The notes below the pieces were generated by a model, which did no database searches, was not told where the DNA came from, and was given only the letters and a program-made list of their open reading frames with translations. From positions 46,172,177-46,236,176 of the forward strand of contig NW_026622863.1 of the NCBI RefSeq assembly GCF_023065955.2: a DNA stretch of 64,000 nt, given 5' to 3'. Every line of letters starts with the position of its first letter. Position 1 is the stretch's first letter. The position numbers were made by a program, and so were the translations under genes. Shown here one piece after another: positions 11,071-39,968 of the stretch. This stretch comes from Ursus arctos (taxonomy: Eukaryota; Chordata; Mammalia; Carnivora; Ursidae).

Positions 11071-12193
11071 CAAAACTGGGGATACCTGGGTCTCATTTCC
11101 TGGGGGTGTGAGGGCATTAAAGTCTTGGGCTCCCCAGGGAGTCTGCTGAGAACCACACACTGGACGGTCACTCCTGGACTCTCTCCACCCTTGGGCCCTG
11201 CCCTCAGGCAGCAGGTCAGCCCAGGTCCTGGCAGCTGGCCCCTCTCCACTGACCTTCTCTCAGGACAGAAGGAGGCTGCAACAGAGACCCTGAGACAGAT
11301 GGAGAAAGATGCAGGGATCTGGAGAGGCGGAGACACCAGGGAACAGAGACACAGAAAGACAGAAACCAGATGGGGTTAGGGGGAGGGGAGGGTGAGTGAA
11401 CTGCTTAGTGTGGTGGTGCCTGGGTGGCCACACAGTGACAAGTGTGTGCTTGGGCCAGGGTGATTTGATGACTTTTTAATTGTGGGCATGTGTGTGTATG
11501 TACGCCTGTGAGGCCGTCTTCAACTGTCTGTGACTGTGACCCTGTGTTTCTGCTGAAAGTGTGCCTCCCCAGCCCCCAAGAGAGGAAGTGAGAAATCCCA
11601 GTGGGGGGGGGGTGGTGGCTGAAGGGCTGGTTGAACAGGGAGAGGGGTGGGTCCGCTTTCTGTCCCCGCCTTCCCCGCCTCCCCCCTGTCGCCCTGCTGG
11701 AGGTTTCCACTGGAAACTGCAGCTGAGAAAGGACGAGTGAAGGTCACACAGCGAGAGCCATAACGAGGCCGAGTAGAAGGGGGAGAGATGGAGAGGTGGA
11801 GAGAGAGAGGAAGAGATGGGGTAGGGGTGGGGGAGAGAGAGAGATGGGGAGAGACAAGGAGGGGGGCTGAGAGGTGGGGGGAGAGAGAGTTGGGGCTGAG
11901 AGGGGGAGAGGCAGAGAGAGACATACCGTGATTAGGTGAGATGGAATGGAGAAGGGGACAAGAGACTGAGACAGGCGGGGAGACAGATGAAGCAGGAAGT
12001 TAAGAGACCCCAGGGAATTGGGGCTGAGAGAAGCAGAGATTGAGGTGGGACAGAGGCAGGCTAGAGATGGGAAGCCAAAGAAAACTAGATGGAGAGGGGA
12101 GGGGGCCGGAGTGGTGAGGAAAGCCAGACTGAGTGGGACCCAGCTGGGAAAGGAGAGGCTGGGCCCTCCCCTCCGGCAGGGTGCCGGAACCCG

Positions 12194-12213
12194 GGAGCTG
12201 TCCGTTCAGCACC
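12194..12213 (+). promoter_or_regulatory. RE1/NRSE-like half-sites in flipped order
   Basis: GGAGCTGTCC (12194-12203; reverse complement of the RE1 right half) sits one base before a perfect left half TTCAGCACC (12205-12213). Known REST sites normally have left then right half-sites on one strand; this arrangement is atypical. It lies between two neuron-specific genes. Binding is not shown by sequence. Confidence 0.35.
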
Positions 12214-13839
12214 GTCCTGGTGGGGACTGGCGCGCACTGTCCTGTCTCCCTTGCGGGGCCGGCGGGCATCCAGGAGAAACTGCCTGGTACACAGCACCCC
12301 CCGTCTCCTCCCGGCCCCTTCTTTGTCTCCGGCACTTGCTGTGTGTGTGCCCCTTGGGGACAGGTGTGGGGGTGAGCTTGTCTCAGGGTCTAAGTTGTCC
12401 CCACATCTATTGCACAGACTTTAATCAATGTCTCTGCCCTTGGGCTGGACTCTCAGTCTATTGAGGTGACTAGAATATGATTGCAGACATTTCTGGTCTC
12501 TCTAGATCTCTGTCCCCATACCATGCAGCTGATCTATGAGGTCTCTCCCCATTTCCGAGTCTCCCACCCCTCCCCATTTCTGCTCCAAGTGTCTCCCTCG
12601 TCTTTATCTCTGAGTCTCCCCAGTTTGCCTAATGTGTCTCTGCCTGGCTCTCTTTGTCCCTGTGGCTCTCTGTCACCTTCACCGAGTAATTTTGTTGCTC
12701 TGTTTCCCTCCATCTGTTTTCTCATCTGTCTTTGCCGGTCTCTCTGTCTTTGTCAGTCTGTCTGTATCTGCCTCTACTTGGTTCTGAACTGTGTCCATTT
12801 CTCTTAAGTCTCTCTTTATGACTCTCTCACCAAGCTCTCCTGTCTGTGTCCATTCCTGTGACCTTCCTAAGGCTTCCCTCCTCCCCCCCCAACTTCTGCA
12901 GAGCCTCGCGCTGGGAGCATGGTGCACAGTCATCAGTCTCACCAGGCTCGTGTCTGAGGAGGGAGTGCATAAAGGGGGACATAAGCCTGTATCTGGGTGT
13001 CGTGGGGGGGGCCGAGATCTCCCCCAGGCAAACTGGAGAACAGGGAGAGAGAGAGCCTAGAATCTCCTGGGATCCAAACACCTTTAGGTATCTCTATCCC
13101 CCCAACCCCCTTGCCCATGGTCTAGGCCCTTCCCTGCCAGAAACAGACAAGGTGTAGGTGGCAGGGCGGGGAGATACTATATGTTGACAGATCCTCCCCC
13201 CACCACACACACCCCCAGGAAGGGGGCAGAATTGCAGTGGGGACCTGAGGGCCAACCACCTGGGCTAGAAGATGTGGCTCCCCCCCACCTTCCCCAGTCT
13301 CCATGGAGACAGGCCAGGTCTGCAGGCCCAGCCTCCTTTGCTGCATATTCGGCCTCCCTATTACCATGGCAACAAAGGACAGCGGGGAGGGATGGGGATG
13401 GGTCAGAGTACAGGATTGGGCCGAGGCTCTGTGTGCTGGGGAAAGCCAGGGAAGCTGACTCCCTGCCCCCCTTTACTCCCAGGCCCTGTCTCCTTGTCCG
13501 TGTTTGTCTCTCTTCGGCTTTGAATCTCTGTCTCTCTGTTTCTCTTTATTTGTGTCTCATTCTGGCTTTTAGCCTTTCACATATTTCCCTGATCAGGCCC
13601 TTAACCTTCACCACCCACCCCCCATGCACATCAGGCTCACTCTGTGCCCCTTGCCTGTGTCCCCCAGGCCTCCACTCCCACAGGTGGGGAGGATACCCAC
13701 ATTCTGAGGAAGCTACAGGGACAGGTGTTCACTTGCTCTCTGCCCTTTCTATAATCCCCTGGGAAAGTCTGAGGTGTTCCTCAGAGAGCAAAGTGTGGGG
13801 GTGAGAGGCTGGGACTGCTCAGGCTTCGATGGGCAGCTG

Positions 13840-14660
13840 ATAGGGTGTTGTGTGTATGTGGCAGTCCTGGAGTGCGTGTGCATACACACACTGAGACGGG
13901 ACGTGTGTGGCATGTGGGTGGGGGCACTGGGACGTGTTTGCAGGTGTCTGTGTTAGCACTGCAATACGTGATGTGTGCAGTGTGGGAAGTGTGTGGGATG
14001 GTGTCGTGAGATCTGTTTCTGTGAATTATTGTTCTGGGTGTGAGTCTGTGTGCACCTTTTTGTCTGTCATTCACAATTAGCGACGCTTTGGCAGTTGTGC
14101 CCTGTGGACTTCTGCTTCTTGGGGAGGAGTGCGTGTGGTTATGTGTGTGCTGTTGTGTGACTGCAGCAGGGACCACAAAGGCTCATGGGGTGTGTGAGAG
14201 AGTGTGAGGCCTGTGAGTGTGTGATGGTGCCGAGTGTGGGTATGTTGGTCTGTGGGTTTACTGGTTGCGTGGTTGTGGGTCTCTTTGTGAAATGGTACAA
14301 GGCCAGGTGCAGTGGAGTGTGTGATGTGCATGTCTGTGATGCAGTGTTCGGAGGGTGTGAGTCAGTCTACATAGCCCTTTATGACTGCGATTGTAATTCT
14401 GGTGTGGTGTGATGGGGGGTGCATTTTATTTCCACATGTTGGTGAATCTCTGGCATTGTGTGATGGGGTAGTGTAGTATGTGTTTGAGGGTCCATGCTGT
14501 TGTGTGTGATGGGGTGGTGGACGTGTGCATCCTCCCCATCTGGGCTATCTGGGTGATGGTTGTGTGTGAGTGTGAGGCTTGGTGGGGTCCTCTGGCTGTG
14601 ATGTGTCTTCTGTGTACCCTCGCAGTTGTGTCTCCCTGCATAACTCTGCATTGTGTGTGG
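13840..14660. repeat. Degenerate GT-rich tract
   Basis: About 820 bases dominated by gtgtg, gtgtgag and gggtgtg words without a clean period, probably an eroded (GT)n or minisatellite. It lies just upstream of the ATP1A3 promoter; similar sequence resumes downstream of exon 1 (15,350-15,660). Confidence 0.7.
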
Positions 14661-14989
14661 GGGCACACTAGTGAGGGGACCTCAAGGCTCCTTTCCCCTC
14701 TGCAGCACCCTTCCTAATTGTAGGGTCTTCCTTGCCTCTTAGGCCCCCTCCAGCTCCCCCTCCTGAACAACAACCCCATAAGGTCTCCAGCCCTCCCCTG
14801 TGCCCCCCCTTACTGTGGTGGTTTATAAGGGGCTTTCCCCCCTCCCGGTGTCCACGTCTCCCAACCCACCCCTCTCCCTGTGGCAACACCCCCACAGTGC
14901 GGGGATTTTCGGGGCGCTCTCTCCCTCAGCGCCCCACTGCGGGGGTCTCCAAGTTCCTCATTGCGGGGTCTCCGGAATCCCCCCTTCTG

Positions 14990-15323
14990 CAGCTCTCCCC
15001 CTTGGCGGTGCCGCCACTTTGCGGAGGCTGGGGGGCGGGGAGGACAGCTGCAGTACTGGGGGCGGGGCCGCGGGCCATCCGTCAGGGCGGCGGCGCCCCT
15101 GATTGGCCGGCGCCGGCCCCCCCGCGGGCGCGGGCATATGAGGAGGCGGAGGCGGCGGCCGCCGCAGACTCTGTGCGGGAGGGCTGCCGGCAGGACGGAC
15201 GCGCGGACCGAGGCGCGGGCGCTGCAGAGGCCCCCCAGCCCGAGCCCGCGCCTGAGCCCGCCCTGAGGCCTCTGCCCCGGCCCCCGCCCCGCCCGTCCGC
15301 CCCTCTCCCCCGGAGCCGCCAAG
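14990..15323 (+). promoter_or_regulatory. ATP1A3: ATP1A3 promoter / CpG island and 5'UTR
   Basis: CpG-rich block with GC boxes (gggggcggggag near 15,030 and gggggcggggcc near 15,058), an inverted CCAAT box (gattggcc, about 15,100) and no clear TATA box. Sp1- and NF-Y-type control of the alpha-3 promoter is established in the literature. Transcription probably starts near 15,160-15,175. The start codon context gccgccaagATGG is a strong Kozak match. Confidence 0.75.
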
Positions 15324-35425
<20,102 letters not shown>

Positions 35426-35734
35426 GCGTGTGTGTCGTGCTTGCTTTCTGGTCCTGGGGGTGGGGGGGGTGGGGGGGTCGTGTCCCCGGTGCTGGCTCCC
35501 ATGGCCAGGTGATCCACACAACCCCAGGAGCCATGGGATCAGAGTCACCGGGTCATGGGGTGTTAGACCCAACCAAGGTTACAGTGAGAGCAGCTTCAAA
35601 TCACCAGGCAGTGGGATTATGGAGTCAGAACAGGGAAGAGGCAGGAAGTCAGACTGGGAATCCTCTCCTATTGGAGGAGGAAGGGGAAGGGGGGACAATG
35701 CTGGTGACAATGATGACAACAATGGTGATGATGG

Positions 35735-35895
35735 TGATTCCCTGAGTGCCCGGTCTGTGCTCTGCCCTCTTGTGCCTCAGCTCATTCAGTCCTCACAAGC
35801 TGTGAGGCACAGAGAGGGAAAGTGACCTGGTCAAGGCCACACAGCCAAGAAGTGACAAATCTGGGATCTGAACCTCAGGTGTCCAACCTCTAAGT
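35735..35895 (-). repeat. MIR SINE
   Basis: Minus orientation, aggcacagagagggaaagtg, caaggccacacagcc and gggatctgaacctcaggt are the reversed MIR core. Confidence 0.75.
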
Positions 35896-35904
35896 ATGTG
35901 CTAT

Positions 35905-36620
35905 TCTCTCGCTCTTTTTATTGAGATGAACTTTCAGTGAAGTGCAAAAATCTTAAGGGCACAGCTCAAGGATTTTTAAAATGACATTGCGGGGCGCCCA
36001 GGTGGCTCAGTCAATCAAGCATCGGACTCTTGATCTCAGCTCAGGTCTTGATCTCGGGGTCATGAGTTTGAGCCCTGCATTGGGTTCCACGCTGGGTGCG
36101 GAGCCTACTTTTAAAAAAAAGAAAAAAAGAAAAAGAAAAAGAAAAGGATTGCGTTGCATAACCACCACCCAGATCAAGGTACGGAACATTTCCACCCGCC
36201 CAGAAAGTTCCTTCATGCCCCTCTCCAGTCAGCGCACCTCCTCCACCGGGGGCTGCCCTGATTTCTGTCATCATCCTTTAGTTGCACCTGTTCTTGGACT
36301 TTGTATAAATGAAATCTTACAAGTGTGTTGTCTCGCGTGTCCAGCTTGTGCTCGGCATGCCTGTGAGAGTCACCCACGTTGTCCCACGTGTCGGTCGCTT
36401 TGGGAGCTGCTAGAAATGGGACCATTCTAACAGTGTCTTCCAACGACACATGTCTGCATCTCTGTTGGGCTCATGCTTAGGAAAGAGATTGGTGATCGTG
36501 GCACGGATTGTGTTTAATAGAAACGGCCACACTCTTTCCAGAACTCGGGGATCATTCGGCATTCCCTCCAGGTATTGTTAATCGTTTGACTTCCAGCCAT
36601 TCTGGTTGGGCAGCAGCACC
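35905..36620 (-). mobile_element. Old L1-like remnant interrupted by a CAN-SINE
   Basis: Reversed old L1 3' features on both sides of the SINE (tattgagatgaactttcag; accacccagatcaaggta; tttgtataaatgaaatctta). Confidence 0.55.
35991..36147 (+). repeat. CAN-SINE
   Basis: Plus orientation, starts ggggcgcccaggtggctc and ends in an (AAAAAG)n tail. Lies within the L1-like remnant. Confidence 0.9.
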
Positions 36621-36899
36621 CCTTGGCTCGAGGGGTCCACTGACAGAGCCCAGAGATGTGAGTGCGAGTGTGTGCACACGCCCACCACACCCGACAACTA
36701 CGTGGACCTACATTAGCGCATAATGGTCTTTTTTGGAAAAGCAAAAATCCTCTTTGGATTTCTTTCATTTAGCGAAAATGGGTGCTAATGTAGGTCTTCC
36801 GTAAAAGTGAAGTGGCATCACATGAATTTCTGGAAAGTGGGGGATACTCTTCACTTTACACCATTTTGGCTTATGAAATGTTTCATAGGAACGCTCCGT

Positions 36900-37010
36900 T
36901 TTGGATCCTAGGGGCAACCTGTACCCCCATAGACAGCTGAGGCCCAAAGACAGCAGGGAATTCCCTGAAGTCACACAGCAGGGATAGAAGCCAGGTTTCT
37001 GATTGTCTGC
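36900..37010 (-). repeat. MIR SINE fragment
   Basis: gctgaggcccaaagacagc, then gaagtcacacagcagggata, a reversed MIR core. Confidence 0.65.
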
Positions 37011-37077
37011 GCTGAGGTCCTCCTACATTTCCAGCTCTACCTCCTCTAGGGATCCAAGAGGCAGGAAGGAGGCCTCA

Positions 37078-37308
37078 TGGGGCGCCGGGGTGGCTCAGTC
37101 ATTAGGCGTCTGCCTTCAGCTCGGGTTGTGATCTCAGCATTCTGGGATCAAGCCCCTCATTGGGCTCCCTGCTCGGTGGGAAGCCTGCTTCTCCCTCTCC
37201 CACTCCCCCTGCTGGTGTTCCCTCTCTCACTGCCTCTCTCTCTCTGTGAAATAAAGAAATAAAATCTTAAAAAAAAAGGGGGGGGGAAGAAAAAGAAAAA
37301 AAAAAAAA
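37078..37308 (+). repeat. CAN-SINE with 14-bp target-site duplication
   Basis: Plus orientation. Flanked by perfect direct repeats ggaaggaggcctca at 37064-37077 and 37309-37322, so it is a fairly young insertion. Confidence 0.93.
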
Positions 37309-38368
37309 GGAAGGAGGCCTCAGACTGGAGGGAGCACAGGGCCAGGGCCCCTCTCCCTGCCATCTCCCATCATCCCCCTGCCTCAAGGACCCTCCCATCT
37401 CTCCCACAGTCCCTATTTCAAGGGGCTCCTCTCCCGCATTGCCCCTATGCCACGGCCCCATCTCCTGAAATCCCCCTGATTCAAAGCTCCCACACCCCAC
37501 TCAGAGGGCCGCTCCCCACATATCCTTGCTCTGGACTCCACTGTCCACAGCCCATGCTGTTCAACACTTCTTATAAAGAAACCCCACTGGCTCTCCTCAC
37601 AAAAGCCAAACCCAAATTTCCCAAGGTTGGCTGTGGGAGGAGGTCTCCCACTCTCTGCTCCCCAAGATTCATCTCCCTCTCGGTGGCTCTTCTGCTCACC
37701 TCTGCTGCCCCCATTGCTTTGAACTCAGGTGCGGCTCCCACATTAACGCTCTGGGCTAATCGTGCACTCACAGTCCTCCTTTGATTTCCTGAAACTAGCC
37801 AGACCCCAGTGGGAAGCCTCAACAAGATTCTACTAAAGGCCTGCGGCTGACAAAGGGGAAATAAACAGTAACGAGCCAATCTGATCTTCAAAGTATGGCT
37901 CATTCCTCTTCAGCTTGGGACCTCCCCGACACAGGGGGCCTCCCTGTCTATTGCTCTACCAGCCCCATTGGCAGGGGCCGTCTCCCCCGGCTCATGGGAA
38001 TGCCCTCCATCAGGCCTCAAAGCCCAAGCCAAAAGGGACGTGGGTCTCAGAAGACAGCTGGGGTTGACAGTAACCTGGCAATTCTACCTGGGTATTCTTC
38101 AGTCCCACCCAGCCCTGAAACTTCCGTCGCTGTAAGGGAGCCCAGGCTTCCCAATACTTCCACACACATTTCCTGAGGCTCTTCCGTGCACCCCTTTAGA
38201 ACTCCGGCCATTTACCCACAACTCACTCAGGGGCCGGGGTGAAGACCGAGAGGGAGCCACGGCTGTGGGAACTAGGGAAAAGAAAGGCCCATGCCTCAGA
38301 CACCAGCCACGCCTTGGGACATCCAAGGGGCCAGCAGCTCCTAATGTTACTGTGAAATTTAGGAAGGC

Positions 38369-38472
38369 AGGGGGCACCTGGCTGGCTCTGTTGGCAGAAC
38401 ATGGGACTCTTGATCTCAGGGTCATGAGTTCGAGCCCCACACTCAGTATGCAGCTTACTTAAAATAATTTAT
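38369..38472 (+). repeat. Short old-type CAN-SINE
   Basis: ggggcacctggctggctc at the head and gactcttgatctcagggtc in the body, with a degenerate tail. Confidence 0.85.
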
Positions 38473-38514
38473 AAGAAGGTTTAACTCTAGATATAATCAA
38501 AACATTCATGATAA

Positions 38515-38720
38515 TGTAGTGGCAATAACATCAACTACCATTTATTGGAATGTACCAAGTAACAAGACTTGCGAGCACTGTACATGGGCCATTTAACCGA
38601 ATCATTTTAACCCCATGAGTGAGTGTGGCACTCTCAGGATCTCCACTGTCCCAATAATGACACTGAGGTTGGGGAGGTCATCACAGCCTAGATTTTCATC
38701 TCTGACTCCAGAATCCCAGC
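38515..38720 (-). repeat. MIR-like fragment
   Basis: taccatttattggaatgtac, accccatgagtgagtg and acactgaggttggggagg resemble a reversed MIR. Diverged. Confidence 0.5.
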
Positions 38721-38765
38721 TTTTTCAGTTGTAACAACTCCCCTCTTTCAAAAATTCTCAAACCT

Positions 38766-38924
38766 GGGGGCGCCTGAGTGGCCCAGTCTGTTAAGCGTCT
38801 GATTCTTGATTTCAACTCAGATCATGATCTCGGGGGTCCTGAGATGGAGCCCTGCATGGGGCTCTGCACTGGGCAGAGCCTGCTTCAGATTCTCTTTTTC
38901 TCTCTCCCTCTGCCCCCCCCCCAA

Positions 38925-38959
<35 letters not shown>

Positions 38960-38960
38960 A
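38766..38960 (+). repeat. CAN-SINE with (AAAT)n tail
   Basis: Plus orientation, gggggcgcctgagtggcc head, ends with about ten aaat copies. The flank attctcaa occurs on both sides. Confidence 0.92.
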
Positions 38961-39159
38961 TTCTCAACCCTTTCCCACCTCTCTTCTTATGGGGGGGTGC
39001 TGGTATCCCAACGTCCCTAGTCATCCCTGGGAGCTCAAGGGTTGTTGGGGGAGCTTTGCTCTCCACCTCAGATACCCCCTCCAGCAACCATGGCCCCGTC
39101 ACTAGTCTCTGCCTCCAGAAAGGAATAGATTCCCACGAATGATGCACAGTCTCGCCATT

Positions 39160-39500
39160 CAAAATGCGGTCCATGGACCAGCAGCATCTAGGAACTTGTT
39201 AGGGGGCGCCTGGGTGGCGCAGTCATTAAGCGACTGCCTTCGGCTCAGGGCGTGATGCCGGAGTCCTGGGATAGAGCCCCACATCAGGCTCCTCCGCTAG
39301 GAGCCTGCTTCTTCCTCTCCCACTCCCCCTGCTTGTATTCCCTCTCTCGCTGGCTGTCTCTCTTTCTCTGTCAAATAAATAAATAAAATCTTAAAAAAAA
39401 AAAAAAAAAAGGAACTTGTTAGAAACGCAGATTAATGGGCCCCACCCCGGATCTGCGGAGTCATTATATCTGAGTAGTTTTATCGAGCCCTAGTTTTTTA
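39160..39500. mobile_element. MER5A-like hAT relic, split by a SINE
   Basis: ggtccatggaccagcagcat at the left and cttgttagaaacgcag with gggccccaccccggatctgc after the SINE are MER5A-type segments. Confidence 0.65.
39203..39410 (+). repeat. Young CAN-SINE, bear/panda-like type, with 12-bp target-site duplication
   Basis: Flanked by perfect copies of ggaacttgttag (39191-39202 and 39411-39422). The body carries cgtgatgccggagtcctgg, ctcctccgctaggagcctg and ctctctcgctggctgtctc, with a long pure A tail. Confidence 0.95.
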
Positions 39501-39653
39501 TGCACCCTGGAGTCAGGACGACAGTTCTCCACGAGCCCCATTGTACCCTGCAGGGAAGGGAGTACACGACGCCTGCTTCGACCTTTAGATCTCCCATGAC
39601 ACCCCGAGTCCAGACTAGCCACGTTCCCCGACACCACACGCCCCGCTTCTGAA

Positions 39654-39673
39654 ACTACAATTCCCACAATACC
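39654..39673 (+). promoter_or_regulatory. ZNF143 (STAF)-like site 1, RABAC1 promoter
   Basis: actacaattcccacaatacc closely matches the ZNF143 consensus (ACTACAATTCCCAGAATGC-type). Confidence 0.6.
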
Positions 39674-39699
39674 CAGAGGCGCTTAGCGTCGCTTTACGC

Positions 39700-39912
39700 G
39701 ACTGCGTCTCCCAAGGTGTTAGGCGAGCCAGACCCTCCCTAACATCCTGAGGACTACAACTCCCACAGTGCTCGGCGGCAGAACCGCAGCCCCCGGCCGA
39801 TCCCGAACGCCGCCACGTCGGCTCCGCTGGGTGGGGCCGGGCTCGGGCGGGGCTGCCGGGGTCTGTAGGGCCCCGGGCTCGTTACAGCGGTTCTACCCCT
39901 CAGGACGGAGAC
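39700..39912 (+). promoter_or_regulatory. RABAC1: RABAC1 promoter / CpG island and 5'UTR
   Basis: CpG-rich, TATA-less region with a ZNF143-like site. A YY1-like motif (acATGGCGGC) overlaps the start codon at 39913. The exact start of transcription is not visible. Confidence 0.7.
39753..39771 (+). promoter_or_regulatory. ZNF143 (STAF)-like site 2, RABAC1 promoter
   Basis: actacaactcccacagtgc, same orientation as site 1 and 99 bases away, is a second strong match. Such sites are typical of CpG-island housekeeping promoters. Confidence 0.65.
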
Positions 39913-39968
39913 ATGGCGGCAGAGAAGGACCAGCAGAAGGATGCCGAGCCGGAAGGCCTGAGCGCCAC
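39913..39968 (+). CDS. RABAC1: RABAC1 exon 1 coding part
   Basis: ATG in acATGGCGG starts 18 codons plus two bases (AC|G Thr). Donor GCCAC|gtgagc. Confidence 0.96.

Larger units (their letters stand above)
11071..14880. other. GRIK5-ATP1A3 intergenic spacer
   Basis: No gene recognised. 11,260-12,110 is GA-rich (degenerate gagaga/cagaga). 12,480-12,860 and 13,490-13,600 are CT-rich (degenerate tctgtctc). 13,840-14,660 is a degenerate GT-rich tract. An RE1-like arrangement lies at 12,194-12,213. Confidence 0.65.
35426..39650. other. ATP1A3-RABAC1 intergenic spacer
   Basis: No gene recognised. Contains MIR copies, an old L1-like remnant (about 35,905-36,620), five CAN-SINEs and a MER5A-like element split by a young SINE. 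37,325-38,360 is C-rich and looks unique or too old to name. Confidence 0.65.

Noticed and set aside
10357..11379. 340-codon open frame overlapping the GRIK5 terminal exon and 3'UTR
   Set aside because: It lies in another frame of a very GC-rich exon and continues through the 3'UTR and poly(A) signal. Low-complexity product with no recognisable domain.
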